The notes: a model not told the origin generated them from the letters alone. 64,000 bases of DNA from Pseudomonas fluorescens (GCF_001708445.1 NZ_CP015637.1:6511001-6575000), one strand, 5' to 3'; counted from the first letter of the stretch, positions 8,264 to 17,391 are shown. Program-made: numbers and translations.

Positions 8264-9703
8264 TTAGAGAATCGGTGAGATCAAGCGCGCGATCCGCATG
8301 CCCAGGTGTTGCAGGCGGCGGGTTTCGCGGCTTTCCTCTTGGCTGACTTCATGCGCCAGGGCAAAGTCGTCCAGCAACATGTGCTCCACTTCCTTGGCGA
8401 AGGCTTCGTCGACGGTCAGTAACATCACTTCGAAATTCAGCCGGAAGGAACGGTTGTCCATATTCGCACTGCCGATGGCGCTGATTTCGCTGTCCACCAA
8501 CACCACCTTCTGATGCAGAAAACCTGGCGTATAGCGGAATACCCGCACCCCGGCGCGTACGGCTTCGATGGCGTAGAGGCTGGACGCGGCATACACGATT
8601 CGGTGGTCGGGCCTGGATGGCAGCAGCAGGCGTACGTCCACCCCGCGCAGGACCGCCAGGCGCAGGGCGGCAAACACCGCTTCGTCGGGAATGAAATACG
8701 GGCTGGTGATCCACACACGCTCGGTCGCCGCGTGGATGGCCTCGACAAAAAACAGCGAGCAGGTTTCATACGGGTCTGCCGGGCCGCTGGCGAGCAATTG
8801 GCAGAGCACACCGTCGTCGGGGTAGGTGTCCGGCAGGATCAAGGGCGGCAGTTCCCGTGCGGCCCAGAACCAGTCTTCAGCGAACGACTCCTGCAGGCAG
8901 GCCACCACCGGGCCGGTGACTTGCACATGGGTATCGCGCCACGGAGCCAGCGGCGGTTTTTTGCCCAGGTATTCGTCACCGACGTTGTGCCCACCAACAA
9001 AGCCGGTGATGCCGTCCACCACTACGATCTTGCGGTGGTTGCGGAAGTTGACCTGGAAGCGATTGAGCCAGCCGCTACGGGTGGCGAACGCCTTGACCTG
9101 CACCCCGGCGTCGCGTAGCGATTGCACGTAGCGATGGGGCAGGGCATGGCTGCCGATTCGGTCATAGAGCACGTAGATGCCTACGCCTTGCGCGACCTTT
9201 TCCTTCAATAAGGCGTGCAGTTGGCGGCCGAGTTCATCGTCATGAATGATGAAGAACTGAAACAGCACGGCAGTATTGGCGTTGCGAATGGCGTCGAAGA
9301 TCGCACTGAAGGTGGCGTCGCCATTAATCAGCAAACGCACTTCATTGTTTGCCAGGCATGGCATGCGCCCCAGCTTGGGCATGGCACGCAGGGAGGCGTA
9401 GGCGCTGGAGTTGCGCGCGGCCAAGGCTTCCTCGACCCACGGGCGCCAGTTCAGCTCGGTGATAGCAGTGTGCATTTCCTGGTTGGCCTGGCGCCGCGCC
9501 TGGATGTAGGCATCGAAGGTGCTGCGGCCGAAAATCAGGTAGGGGATCAGGGTCAGGTAGGGCATGAACATCAGCGACAAGGCCCAGGCGATCGAGCCTT
9601 GGGCGGTCCTGACGGTCAGCACCGCATGGATCGCGGCGAGGGTCCCGAGAAAGTGCAGCGTGGCGATGAAGTAGGCGAGCAGGTGCGGGCCAAAAAAATC
9701 CAT
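8264..9703 (-). CDS. cls: Cardiolipin synthase (phospholipase D superfamily)
   Basis: From ATG 9703 the product has 479 residues, the usual Pseudomonas length; an in-frame ATG at 9712 is the alternative, and GGAG lies 2 bases before it. Two N-terminal membrane helices (about 5-27 and 37-58) are followed by two PLD domains. The catalytic HxK motifs are at His223 (HRKIVVVDG) and His397 (HQKVVLVDS), each with the downstream GG/GS-x-N-M/V-x-D/N pattern. The enzyme condenses two phosphatidylglycerols to cardiolipin at the inner membrane. It is divergent from the DUF3617 gene and convergent with cfa, which makes a small membrane-lipid neighbourhood. Confidence 0.92.
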   Translation of the reverse strand: MDFFGPHLLAYFIATLHFLGTLAAIHAVLTVRTAQGSIAWALSLMFMPYLTLIPYLIFGRSTFDAYIQARRQANQEMHTAITELNWRPWVEEALAARNSSAYASLRAMPKLGRMPCLANNEVRLLINGDATFSAIFDAIRNANTAVLFQFFIIHDDELGRQLHALLKEKVAQGVGIYVLYDRIGSHALPHRYVQSLRDAGVQVKAFATRSGWLNRFQVNFRNHRKIVVVDGITGFVGGHNVGDEYLGKKPPLAPWRDTHVQVTGPVVACLQESFAEDWFWAARELPPLILPDTYPDDGVLCQLLASGPADPYETCSLFFVEAIHAATERVWITSPYFIPDEAVFAALRLAVLRGVDVRLLLPSRPDHRIVYAASSLYAIEAVRAGVRVFRYTPGFLHQKVVLVDSEISAIGSANMDNRSFRLNFEVMLLTVDEAFAKEVEHMLLDDFALAHEVSQEESRETRRLQHLGMRIARLISPIL

Positions 9704-9833
9704 GGACGACATGACTCCAGACAATCCAATGCGTAACAGACCATGTTCGGCCACGAATGTCGCTATTTTATTTGTCGTGCAACACTGGCACGTTTACGGC
9801 GTCTAACGCCAACAATTGCCCAGGAGTTACCCG

Positions 9834-10355
9834 ATGAATGCTCGTCTGCTTGGTTTGGCCATGGTTGTTGGTTTGTCGTTGCCCGTGGCAGCGCAGGCGC
9901 AGATGCTGGCGCCGGGCTTGTGGGAATTGACCACCAGCAATATGAAAGTCGATAATCAGGACCTGCCGGACCTGTCGCTGATACTGGGTCAGCTCAAGCA
10001 ACAGATGACCCCCGAACAGCGCGCCATGTTGGAAAAGCAGGGCGTCACCATGGCCGGCAAAGGCGTGCAGGTGTGCCTCACGCCCGCCCAGGTTGCCTCT
10101 GACACGATCCCCCTGACCGACCCGCAATCGGGCTGCAAACAGGAAGTCACCGATAAGACCGGTAACCAGTGGAAATTCCGTTTCAGTTGCCCCAAAGCCC
10201 AGGGCACGGGGGTTGCCACCTTCCAGAGCCAGAAGGAATTCACCACCACCGTCAACGGCACCTTCAATGCCACTGGCATTCAACAGAAGGGTAGCCTGGA
10301 CAGCCATGCCCAGTGGCTGGGCAGCAATTGCGGTACGGTCAAGCCTCGCGCTTAA
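9834..10355 (+). CDS. Exported DUF3617 protein
   Basis: The product has 173 residues, starting at ATG 9834 after CAGGAGTT. A clear signal peptide (1-22, VVGLSLPVAAQAQ) is followed by PGLWELTT, the opening signature of DUF3617 periplasmic proteins. Four cysteines in the mature part (VCLTPAQ, SGCKQE, FSCPK, SNCGT) could form disulfides. The function of the family is unknown. The gene stands alone and overlaps the convergent pyrQ stop by 4 bases. Confidence 0.8.
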   Translation: MNARLLGLAMVVGLSLPVAAQAQMLAPGLWELTTSNMKVDNQDLPDLSLILGQLKQQMTPEQRAMLEKQGVTMAGKGVQVCLTPAQVASDTIPLTDPQSGCKQEVTDKTGNQWKFRFSCPKAQGTGVATFQSQKEFTTTVNGTFNATGIQQKGSLDSHAQWLGSNCGTVKPRA

Positions 10356-11689
10356 CGCAGGAACTGCAACGGTAAACCCTGGCAACTGTCGACCACCTTG
10401 CCGTTGTGCCAGGCCAGGTGGCCGGAGACCAGCGTGGTGCTGACGCTGTGGCGGAAGCTGCGCTCGGCGAAGGGTGTCCAGCCGCAGCGAGCCAGGATCG
10501 GCTGGCTGCTGACGGGCTTGCCCGCCGGCTCTGGTTTGATCAGCACCAGGTCGGCCCAATAGCCTTCGCGTAGATAACCCCGATCCGGGATGGCGAACAG
10601 GTCGGCGACCCGATGGCTGGTCTTCGCCACCAGGGTGGTCAAGGGCAGCAGCCCGTCGGCCACCAACTCCAGCAGCGCCGGCAACGCATGTTGCACCAGC
10701 GGCAAGCCCGATGGCGCTTCACAATACCCCAGCTGTTTTTGCGCCCAGGTATGCGGCGCATGGTCAGTGCCAATCACATCCAGACGATGACTGAGCAAGG
10801 CTTGGCGCAGGGCGTCGCGGTCGGCGTGGGTCTTGATCGCCGGGTTGCATTTGATCTGATGGCCCAGGCGGTGATAGTCGCGGTCGTCGAACAGCAGGTG
10901 GTGCACGCAGACTTCAGCGGTAATACGTTTTTGCGCCAGGGGTTTGTCCTCGAACAAGGCCAATTCGCGTGCGCTGGTCAGGTGCAGCACATGCAGGCGT
11001 GTGCCGTGGTGCCTGGCCAACTCCACGGCCAAAGAGGAGGAGCGATAACAGGCCTCGGCGTCCCGGATCAGCGAGTGGGCGACGGCGGGGATCTTGTCCC
11101 CGAAACGCTCGCGCAGGCGCCGCTCGTTGGCCAGGATGCTCGGCGTGTGTTCGCAGTGGGCCAGCAGGATGGTCGGCACTTCTGCAAACAGCCGCTCCAG
11201 AATCCGAGGGTCGTCTACCAACATATTGCCGGTGGAGGCCCCCATGAACACTTTGACCCCAGCCACTTCGCGGGGATCGAGCGCGGCGACGATGTCGAGA
11301 TTGTCGTTGCTGACGCCAAAGTGAAAACCGTAGTTGGCGACTGAATGCAGGCCGGCGCGGCGCTTTTTTTCGGCCAGGGCTTGCAGGGTCAGCGTGGCCG
11401 GCTGGGTGTTGGGCATGTCCATGAAACTGGTGATGCCACCGGCTACGGCCGCCCGGGATTCGCTGTAGAGACTGCCTTTGTCGGGTGCGCCAGGGTCGCG
11501 AAAGTGCACCTGGTCATCGATCATGCCTGGGAGCAGCCGTTGGCCCTCTGCGTCGATCGCCAGGGGCGCATTACAGTGCTCGATACTGCTGGCGATTTTC
11601 TCGATGCGGCCGTTGGCGACCAGTACATCAGCGTCAAATACCTGGCCTTCGTTGACCAGGCGGGCGTTACGGATCAGCAGGCGGCTCAT
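10352..11689 (-). CDS. pyrQ: Dihydroorotase-type amidohydrolase of the zinc-starvation operon
   Basis: The product has 445 residues. It has an amidohydrolase barrel with class I dihydroorotase motifs: GMIDDQVHFRDPG, SRAAVAGGITSFMDMPNTQP, KVFMGASTGNM, LAHCEHT, HVLHLTS and TDHAPHTWAQK. The enzyme class closes carbamoyl-aspartate to dihydroorotate in pyrimidine synthesis. The first metal motif reads D-D-Q-V-H, so the usual first His of HxH is Gln; this variant exists in one dihydroorotase subgroup. It is the last gene of a leftward run beginning at folE2 behind a Zur-type site. The same folE2/gamma-CA/pyrQ grouping occurs in P. aeruginosa (PA5539-PA5541). It is probably a backup for the housekeeping dihydroorotase when zinc is scarce. 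Confidence 0.85.
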   Translation of the reverse strand: MSRLLIRNARLVNEGQVFDADVLVANGRIEKIASSIEHCNAPLAIDAEGQRLLPGMIDDQVHFRDPGAPDKGSLYSESRAAVAGGITSFMDMPNTQPATLTLQALAEKKRRAGLHSVANYGFHFGVSNDNLDIVAALDPREVAGVKVFMGASTGNMLVDDPRILERLFAEVPTILLAHCEHTPSILANERRLRERFGDKIPAVAHSLIRDAEACYRSSSLAVELARHHGTRLHVLHLTSARELALFEDKPLAQKRITAEVCVHHLLFDDRDYHRLGHQIKCNPAIKTHADRDALRQALLSHRLDVIGTDHAPHTWAQKQLGYCEAPSGLPLVQHALPALLELVADGLLPLTTLVAKTSHRVADLFAIPDRGYLREGYWADLVLIKPEPAGKPVSSQPILARCGWTPFAERSFRHSVSTTLVSGHLAWHNGKVVDSCQGLPLQFLR

Positions 11690-11692
11690 GGT

Positions 11693-12253
11693 TCAGAACT
11701 CGTTTTGCAGGGCTTTGTAACCGCGGACCAAGTCGACGTTGGTGCGTGCCACGTCTTCGGAAAACTCCGAGGCGCTGACACTGACCGGCGGGAACTGCGA
11801 AAGGTCAGTGTTCGGCCCGATGCGGGTAGTGGAGGGCACGTAGAACGCGGTGGGCAAGTCGCGGCCGTCGACCACCGAGTTATGACGCACCACGCAGCCG
11901 TCGCCGATGGTGCAGTTGAACAGCACGCTGTTGAAGCCGATGAAGACACGGTCGCCGACGCTGCAGGGGCCATGGACGATGGAGCGGTGGGCGATGGAGG
12001 TGAGCTCGCCGATGGTCACCGCCGCGCCCGATTTGGAGTGGATCACCACGCCGTCCTGGATATTGGAGTTGGCGCCGATGGTGATAGGGTCCATGGCGCC
12101 GCTGGCGTTGACTTCATCGGCGCGGATTACGGCGTAGGGGCCGACGAAGACGTTCTCGCCAATGATGACCTTGCCGCAGATGATCGCCGTCTTGTCGACG
12201 TAGGCCGATTCGGCGATCACCGGCAGATCGCCGGAAGGGTTCTTGCGAATCAT
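11693..12253 (-). CDS. Gamma-class carbonic anhydrase-like protein
   Basis: The product has 186 residues. Hexapeptide repeats of a left-handed beta-helix (IICGKVIIGENVFVGPYAVI and following) run through about residues 22-130. Three His at 72, 89 and 94 sit where gamma-carbonic anhydrase metal ligands occur (the last pair five apart, as in Cam). Such enzymes can use iron or cobalt in place of zinc and hydrate CO2; activity is not assured. Start ATG 12253 overlaps the upstream metal-binding protein stop by ATGA, and pyrQ starts 3 bases after its stop. Its position in the Zur-type operon suggests a substitute for a zinc carbonic anhydrase. Confidence 0.85.
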   Translation of the reverse strand: MIRKNPSGDLPVIAESAYVDKTAIICGKVIIGENVFVGPYAVIRADEVNASGAMDPITIGANSNIQDGVVIHSKSGAAVTIGELTSIAHRSIVHGPCSVGDRVFIGFNSVLFNCTIGDGCVVRHNSVVDGRDLPTAFYVPSTTRIGPNTDLSQFPPVSVSASEFSEDVARTNVDLVRGYKALQNEF

Positions 12254-13128
12254 GGCTTACCCAACGCGGCGCATAAGGTATTGAGGTTGTATTCGAACAG
12301 CCCGGTAAAGGTGCTGGCCGGGCCTTCTGCTGCAAGAGCGTCGGAGTAAAGCGTGCCGCCGATCTGCGCGCCGCTTTCGTCGGCGATCTGCTTGAGCAGG
12401 CGTGAGTCCTTGATGTTTTCCATAAACACGGCTTTGACCTTGTCTTTACGGATCTGGGTGATCAGCGCGGCGACTTCGGCGGCCGAAGGCTCACGTTCGG
12501 TGGACAGGCCCTGAGGCGCCAGGAACTGGATGCCATAGGCCTGGCCCAGGTAGCCGAAGGCGTCATGAGAGGTCACGATGCGACGGTTGCCCGGTGGCAG
12601 CGCGCCGAATTTGGTCTTGGCTTCGGCGAGCAGGCGGTAGATTTCTTTCAGGTAGGCTTGGCTGTTGTGCAGGTAGTCAGCCTTGTTGGCCGGGTCAGCG
12701 GCCACCAGCGCCTTGGTGATGTTGTTCACGTAGATTTCGGCGTTGGCCAGGTTGTGCCAGGCGTGCGGATCGGGGATGGTTTCGCCGTCCTCCTCCATGG
12801 TGTGGGAGATCACACCTTTGCTGGCGGTGACCACCGTGGCCTTGGTTTCGGTGCTGGTGACCAGGCGGTCCAGCCAGGGTTCAAAACCGAGGCCGTTCTT
12901 GATGATCAGCTTGGCCTTGAGCAACGCCTTGGCGTCGTCCGGGGTGGGCTCGTAGGTATGGGCGTCCGCGTCGGGGCCGACCATATTGCTGATCTGGATG
13001 TGATCACCACCAATCTGGTGGGTGATGTCATCGAGGATACTGAAGCTGGTAACCACTTGGAGTTTGTCGGCGGCCTGGGCCGTCGATAACGACAGGACGA
13101 GACTGAACAGCACGAGTAAAGCGCGCAT
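12250..13128 (-). CDS. Metal ABC transporter substrate-binding protein, ZnuA-like
   Basis: From ATG 13128 the product has 292 residues; GAGGTG 8 bases upstream supports this start, and an ATG at 13143 overlapping the permease stop is the alternative. The signal peptide is 1-19 (MRALLVLFSLVLSLSTAQA). The four cluster 9 (ZnuA/TroA) metal ligands are His57 (DADAHTYEP), His122 or His125 (DPHAWHN), His188 (TSHDAFGYL) and Asp263 (YSDAL). The His/Asp-rich loop of classical ZnuA is reduced to a short acidic stretch (108-117). It delivers zinc, possibly manganese, to the permease encoded just upstream. Placement between zinc-sparing genes favours zinc. It is likely a second zinc uptake system besides the usual znuABC. 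Confidence 0.88.
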   Translation of the reverse strand: MRALLVLFSLVLSLSTAQAADKLQVVTSFSILDDITHQIGGDHIQISNMVGPDADAHTYEPTPDDAKALLKAKLIIKNGLGFEPWLDRLVTSTETKATVVTASKGVISHTMEEDGETIPDPHAWHNLANAEIYVNNITKALVAADPANKADYLHNSQAYLKEIYRLLAEAKTKFGALPPGNRRIVTSHDAFGYLGQAYGIQFLAPQGLSTEREPSAAEVAALITQIRKDKVKAVFMENIKDSRLLKQIADESGAQIGGTLYSDALAAEGPASTFTGLFEYNLNTLCAALGKP

Positions 13129-13139
13129 CGGGAGACACC

Positions 13140-14006
13140 TCATTGGGATGACAGCAAGGGGGGGCGGCGCAGCAAGCCGTGCACCGGACCGAAGACCACG
13201 GACAGCAGGTACCCGCCGCCAGCCACCAGCACAATCGCCGGGCCGCTGGGCAGTGAGTAGTAGAACGACAGCAACAAACCCAGCCATACCGACAGGCATC
13301 CCAGCACCGCCGATATCGCGATCAACACCGGCAGGCGCCGGCTCCAGAACCGTGACGCGATGGCCGGTAACATCATCAAGCCCACCACCATCAACGCGCC
13401 GATGGCCTGGAAACCGATGACCAGGTTCAACACCACCAGGGTCAGGAACAAACCATGGGCCAGCGGGCCCAGGCGGCTGACGGTTTGCAGGAACAGCGGG
13501 TCGAGGGTATCCAGCAGCAGCGGCTTGTAGATCAGCACCATGGCCACCAGGCTGAACCCGGAGACCCAGAGCATGCCGGTCAGGGTGGCCTCGTCGACGG
13601 CCAGCGCTGAGCCGAACAGCAGATGCAGCAGGTCCAGGCGTTTGCCGGCAATGCCCAGGATCAGCACGCCGGCGGCCAGTGAAATGGGGTAGATAGCCGC
13701 GAGGCTGGCGTCTTCACGCAGGCCGGTGCGGCGAGTGATCCAGGCCGCCAGCCCGGCCATGCCCAGGCCGGCACCCAGGCCACCGACGGTCAGCGCGGGC
13801 AGGCTGAGCCCGGCGAACCAGAAGCCCAGGGCCGCACCGGGCAGGATGCCGTGGGCGACGGCGTCACCAATCAGGCTCATGCGCCGCAGGATCAGGAACA
13901 CGCCCAGCGGCGCGGTGCTGCAGGCGAGTACCAGGCCTCCGATCAGGGCGCGACGCATGAAGACGAAGTCAGCAAAGGGCATCCACAGATGGGAGGCGAA
14001 GTGCAT
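13140..14006 (-). CDS. Metal ABC transporter permease, ZnuB-like
   Basis: The product has 288 residues with about eight hydrophobic helices. It contains the ABC-3 family opening FMRRALIGGLVLACSTAPLG and the cytoplasmic loop LRRMSLIGDAVAHGILPGAA that contacts the ATPase. It forms the membrane channel for the metal captured by the ZnuA-like protein. The start shares bases with the ATPase stop (14006-14008), and the next gene begins 11 bases after its stop, so the three transporter genes are one transcription unit. The stop lies within CCTCATTGGG at 13140-13142. Confidence 0.88.
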   Translation of the reverse strand: MHFASHLWMPFADFVFMRRALIGGLVLACSTAPLGVFLILRRMSLIGDAVAHGILPGAALGFWFAGLSLPALTVGGLGAGLGMAGLAAWITRRTGLREDASLAAIYPISLAAGVLILGIAGKRLDLLHLLFGSALAVDEATLTGMLWVSGFSLVAMVLIYKPLLLDTLDPLFLQTVSRLGPLAHGLFLTLVVLNLVIGFQAIGALMVVGLMMLPAIASRFWSRRLPVLIAISAVLGCLSVWLGLLLSFYYSLPSGPAIVLVAGGGYLLSVVFGPVHGLLRRPPLLSSQ

Positions 14007-14674
14007 CAGGCCACCTGCATGCGAGGGTGTGGACGGATCAGTTCTTGACTGGGGCCGACGACGCAGCCGGTGCTTTTGATCTGCACCACTTGCTGGGTGT
14101 GCTCACGCACGGCGGCCAGGTCATGGCACACCACTACCAGCGTGCGACCTTGGGCATGCCAGGCGTGGATATGTTTCCAGCACAAGGCCTGGCCATCTTC
14201 ATCGAGGGCGGCGTGGGGTTCGTCGAGCAACAGCACCGACGCCTCGGCCAGGCTCATGCGGGCGAGCAGGGCACGTTGCAGTTCGCCGCCAGACAAGGCC
14301 ATCAACGGGCGATGTTCCAGGCCACTGAGGCACCAGTCCTCCAGCACCGCTTGCAGGCGTTGGCTGCGTTGTTGCGGGGTGAGTTGGGTGCCCCAAAAGC
14401 CGGCGGCCACCAACTCTTGCAGGCTGATGGGGAACTGGCGGTCGAGGTGCTGCTGCTGGGGCAGGAACGACAGGCCGCCGCGCCGTGGCACATTCACGGT
14501 GACTTTGCCCGCCAATGGCTTTTGCAGCCCGGCGATAACCTTCAGCAGGCTGCTTTTGCCGGTGCCGTTGGCGCCGATCACACCGGTGAGGCTGCCTTTT
14601 TCCAGGGTGAAATCCACGGCGGGGGTCAGCGGTTGCCCAGGGGCACCCCAGCGTAAAGCGGTACAGGTGATCAT
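14006..14674 (-). CDS. Metal ABC transporter ATP-binding protein, ZnuC-like
   Basis: The product has 222 residues. Walker A is GANGTGKSS (about 34-42), the signature is LSGGELQRALLARM, Walker B is VLLLDEPHAALD, and the switch His lies in VVVCHDL. Signature residue 5 is Glu rather than the common Gln, a tolerated variant. It powers the permease encoded downstream. ATG 14674 overlaps the folE2 stop as ATGA, so a transport gene is directly coupled to a folate enzyme, which makes sense only as co-regulation by zinc status. Confidence 0.88.
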   Translation of the reverse strand: MITCTALRWGAPGQPLTPAVDFTLEKGSLTGVIGANGTGKSSLLKVIAGLQKPLAGKVTVNVPRRGGLSFLPQQQHLDRQFPISLQELVAAGFWGTQLTPQQRSQRLQAVLEDWCLSGLEHRPLMALSGGELQRALLARMSLAEASVLLLDEPHAALDEDGQALCWKHIHAWHAQGRTLVVVCHDLAAVREHTQQVVQIKSTGCVVGPSQELIRPHPRMQVA

Positions 14675-15561
14675 GCAGAGGGTCTCGTCCAGCGGCTTTC
14701 AGCCACGGCATCGTGCGCATGCAGGCTTTCGGCGTGGATCACTTTGAGGTGGAAGGCTTTGACGGCATCCGAGCGTTTCAAGGCGAGGTTCAGGCGGCGG
14801 GCGGCGTCTTCGCAGAACATCAGGTTCTGCCCATTGGCCAGGGCGAAGGCTTGTTCGTCTGCACGCTTTACGGCGGTTTGCACGGCAGTGCCAAGGGCGG
14901 CTTCTGCGTCGTTGATCAACTCGGTCAGCGCCAGATGCTCGCCTTGCAGGTGGACGCGCAGCTGTGCGCTGCTGCGCTGGCTGTGGGGCGTGGCCACAAT
15001 GCCATTGGCGCTGCCGAGCCAGGTCAGCACGTCTTCATGTCGCAACGGTGTGTTGGCGAAGTCATCGACAAATTGCTGCTGAATCAACTGCCTGGCGAGG
15101 GCAGCAGAGCAGGGGCAGGTTGAGGAATAAGTAACGTCAATTTTTAGTTCCACGTGGAACATCTGGTTTTCCAGGTGTGCCTCGATGCTCACCGGGTAGG
15201 CCTTCCAGCCGGCCAGTGGGCTGACCAGGGCCGGACGATTCAGGAGCAAATCGGTATGGATACGCAGGTAGGCATTCTTAGATAAACCTTCATGACTGGC
15301 AAGAAAATGCTGCAGTACATTACGCAGAAGTGTCGGCGTCAGGGGCTGTTGGCCGAGCATTTCCAGCGCCAGGTACAGGCGTGACATATGAATGCCACGG
15401 GCGGTGCCGTCGTCGAGGCTGACGCCGGCATCGGCTTTGGCCGTCAGACGCTGGCCATCGATCAAGATGGGCAGGGCGATGCCGCACATGCCGACCCAGT
15501 CGAGGGGCAAGGCTTGGCGTGATGCTTGCGCGGCGATATCCGGCAGAGTCAGCGCATTCAT
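14671..15561 (-). CDS. folE2: GTP cyclohydrolase IB (zinc-independent)
   Basis: From ATG 15561 the product has 296 residues; an in-frame ATG at 15573 is possible, and neither has a strong ribosome site. Motifs of the FolE2/GCYH-IB family are present: PLDWVGMCGI, IHMSRLYLALEM, a central STCPCSAALARQLI with the active-site Cys, and HSQRSSAQLRV. It makes dihydroneopterin triphosphate for folate synthesis using metals other than zinc, and replaces zinc-dependent FolE. It is the first gene of the leftward operon, about 30 bases downstream of the Zur-type palindrome at 15594-15606. Confidence 0.92.
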   Translation of the reverse strand: MNALTLPDIAAQASRQALPLDWVGMCGIALPILIDGQRLTAKADAGVSLDDGTARGIHMSRLYLALEMLGQQPLTPTLLRNVLQHFLASHEGLSKNAYLRIHTDLLLNRPALVSPLAGWKAYPVSIEAHLENQMFHVELKIDVTYSSTCPCSAALARQLIQQQFVDDFANTPLRHEDVLTWLGSANGIVATPHSQRSSAQLRVHLQGEHLALTELINDAEAALGTAVQTAVKRADEQAFALANGQNLMFCEDAARRLNLALKRSDAVKAFHLKVIHAESLHAHDAVAESRWTRPSA

Positions 15562-15592
15562 AAGCAGGTCCATCGTTGGAAATAAAAAGACA

Positions 15593-15608
15593 TGTTATAT
15601 TATAACCA
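15593..15608. promoter_or_regulatory. Zur box between folE2 and amiA
   Basis: GTTATA-T-TATAAC at 15594-15606 is a perfect 13-bp palindrome around base 15600 and matches the Pseudomonas Zur core GTTATAnTATAAC. It lies 33 bases before the folE2 start and 84 bases before amiA, so it could control both divergent units. The same core occurs at 17346-17358. Confidence 0.85.
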
Positions 15609-15689
15609 TTGAGTCGACGATGAATTTTCTGCTCCAGCCTTTGTTCAGTCATGTCGAGCAGGGACGCTCCTTTATTTGCGGTATATGTC

Positions 15690-16901
15690 ATGCACAGACG
15701 TCAGCTCCTCAACCTGCTCCTGGTCAGCCCGCTGTTCACCTTGCCGTTCGCCGCATCGGCCACGCAGATTCGCAATGCCCGCCTGTGGCGCTCGGACGAC
15801 AAACTGCGGCTGGTGTTCGACCTGAGCGGCCCGGTGCAGTACAAGACTTTCTCCCTGGCTGCACCCGAACGGGTGATCATCGACCTGAGCGGTGCCGGCC
15901 TCAGTGGTGACTTTTCTCAACTGGCCTTGAAGAACAGCGGGATCACCTCGATTCGCTCGGGGCATTTCGGCAAAGGCGATACGCGGATCGTGCTCGACCT
16001 GGCTGCGCCGATGCAGCTCAACAGTTTTCTACTACCGCCTCAGGATGGCCAAGGTCATCGCCTGGTACTGGACCTGACCAGCGCCACCCACGCGCCACGC
16101 CAGATCGCAGTTGAACCGGCGCCCTTGGTCGCTCCGATCGACAAGGCGCATCCCAAGCGCGACATCATTGTGGTAGTCGACCCGGGCCACGGCGGCAAGG
16201 ACCCCGGCGCGGTCGGCTCCAAGGGCCAGCGCGAAAAAGACGTGGTGTTGTCGATCGCGCAATTGCTGGCCAAGCGCTTGAAACGCGAGAGGGGCTTTGA
16301 CGTGAAACTGGTGCGCAACGACGACTTCTTCGTGCCGCTGCGCAAGCGCGTGGAGATTGCCCACAAGTACAACGCCGACATGTTTATCTCGGTACACGCA
16401 GATGCGGCACCGCGGATCACCGCCTCGGGGGCGTCGGTGTATGCCTTGTCCGAAGGGGGGGCTACCTCGGCCACTGCGCGGTTCATGGCACAACGGGAAA
16501 ACGGCGCCGATCTGCTGGGCGCCACCAGTCTGCTGAACCTCAAGGACAAGGACCCGATGCTGGCCGGGGTGATTCTCGATATGTCGATGAACGCCACCAT
16601 CGCCTCCAGCCTGCAATTGGGCAGCTCCATCCTCGGCAGCCTGGAGGGCATCACCTCGTTGCATCAGAAGCGCGTGGAACAGGCCGGGTTTGCGGTGCTC
16701 AAGTCACCGGATGTGCCGTCGATCCTGGTGGAAACCGGGTTTATCTCCAATGCGCGGGACAGTGCGCGCCTGGTCACCGCGCGTCATCAACAGGCGGTAG
16801 CCGATGGCTTGTTCGAAGGGTTGAAAAAATACTTCCAGAAGAACCCGCCGATGAACAGCTACGTGGCCTGGCTGCAGGAGCAGAAAAACGGCCAGGTCTA
16901 A
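15690..16901 (+). CDS. amiA: N-acetylmuramoyl-L-alanine amidase (AmiA/AmiC type)
   Basis: From ATG 15690 the product has 403 residues; an upstream ATG at 15651 would add 13 residues and spoil the signal peptide. The signal (1-24, MHRRQLLNLLL...) has twin arginines, consistent with Tat export known for AmiA/AmiC. An AMIN domain (about 25-125) is followed by Amidase_3 (about 160-385). The latter has zinc ligands in VVDPGHGGKDPG (His167), REKDVVL and SVHADA, and the catalytic Glu in LVETGFIS. It cleaves peptidoglycan stem peptides in the periplasm during division. It faces the Zur box and may be induced when zinc limits other amidases; PA5538 occupies the same place. Confidence 0.9.
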   Translation: MHRRQLLNLLLVSPLFTLPFAASATQIRNARLWRSDDKLRLVFDLSGPVQYKTFSLAAPERVIIDLSGAGLSGDFSQLALKNSGITSIRSGHFGKGDTRIVLDLAAPMQLNSFLLPPQDGQGHRLVLDLTSATHAPRQIAVEPAPLVAPIDKAHPKRDIIVVVDPGHGGKDPGAVGSKGQREKDVVLSIAQLLAKRLKRERGFDVKLVRNDDFFVPLRKRVEIAHKYNADMFISVHADAAPRITASGASVYALSEGGATSATARFMAQRENGADLLGATSLLNLKDKDPMLAGVILDMSMNATIASSLQLGSSILGSLEGITSLHQKRVEQAGFAVLKSPDVPSILVETGFISNARDSARLVTARHQQAVADGLFEGLKKYFQKNPPMNSYVAWLQEQKNGQV

Positions 16902-17266
16902 CAGCCGGTTATCCGGCTGCAGGTGAACTTGGCGCTGGCGCCACCGGAACTGGAAAACCGGTTGAGGGTGGTCCAGCCCACGCGCCGTGTGTAGCCGACC
17001 CACGCTTCACCGTCCGACGCCAACCCGGTAAAGAACGTCAGTTGCCCATAGCGGCTATTGGTCTGGGCCCAATAGCGTTTGCCGATGACTTCGAAACCGC
17101 GCAAATACGTGGTACTGCCGGCCGTCGCCACGCTGTAGGCATTGCCTTGCGGGTCCACACACGCCAGCAGGTTGGCGCTGCGCGTGCAGTTGGCCAACAG
17201 GCTCGGTACTTGGGCGCAGGCAGATCCTGCTGCTGCCAATAACAGGCCGCACACCAGGTATTTCAT
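16898..17266 (-). CDS. Small exported protein of the zinc island, unknown function
   Basis: From ATG 17266 the product has 122 residues; longer in-frame starts run back over the Zur box and are unlikely. The signal peptide is 1-18 (MKYLVCGLLLAAAGSACA). The mature protein has four cysteines (ANCTRS, LACVDPQ, FTCSRI and the terminal Cys) that could pair, and aromatic strands (GKRYWAQTNSRYGQLTFFTG). It converges on amiA with a 4-base overlap. Its start lies 79 bases from the perfect Zur box at 17345-17359, shared with dksA2, so zinc control is plausible. Function not recognised. Confidence 0.65.
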   Translation of the reverse strand: MKYLVCGLLLAAAGSACAQVPSLLANCTRSANLLACVDPQGNAYSVATAGSTTYLRGFEVIGKRYWAQTNSRYGQLTFFTGLASDGEAWVGYTRRVGWTTLNRFSSSGGASAKFTCSRITGC

Positions 17267-17344
17267 AGGGGTTCTCGGGGCAGGAAGATGATCAAGCATT
17301 GCGCCCTTCGTCGTGACGAGCAAGGGGGATTGGCTTATTTGTGT

Positions 17345-17359
17345 TGTTATAATATAACA
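17345..17359. promoter_or_regulatory. Zur box upstream of dksA2
   Basis: TGTTATAATATAACA is a perfect 15-bp palindrome (7+1+7) matching the Zur consensus. It contains a TATAAT -10-like hexamer (17348-17353), so bound Zur would block RNA polymerase. It lies 33 bases before dksA2 and 79 bases before the divergent small exported protein. Confidence 0.92.
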
Positions 17360-17391
17360 TAAAAGCACAGCCTGACCCGTGAACCGTTCCC

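Noticed and set aside
11345..12349. 334-codon plus-strand frame opposite pyrQ and the gamma carbonic anhydrase
   Set aside because: The repeated Asp-Gly-Ala pattern is a mirror of the hexapeptide repeats on the minus strand, not a real repeat protein.
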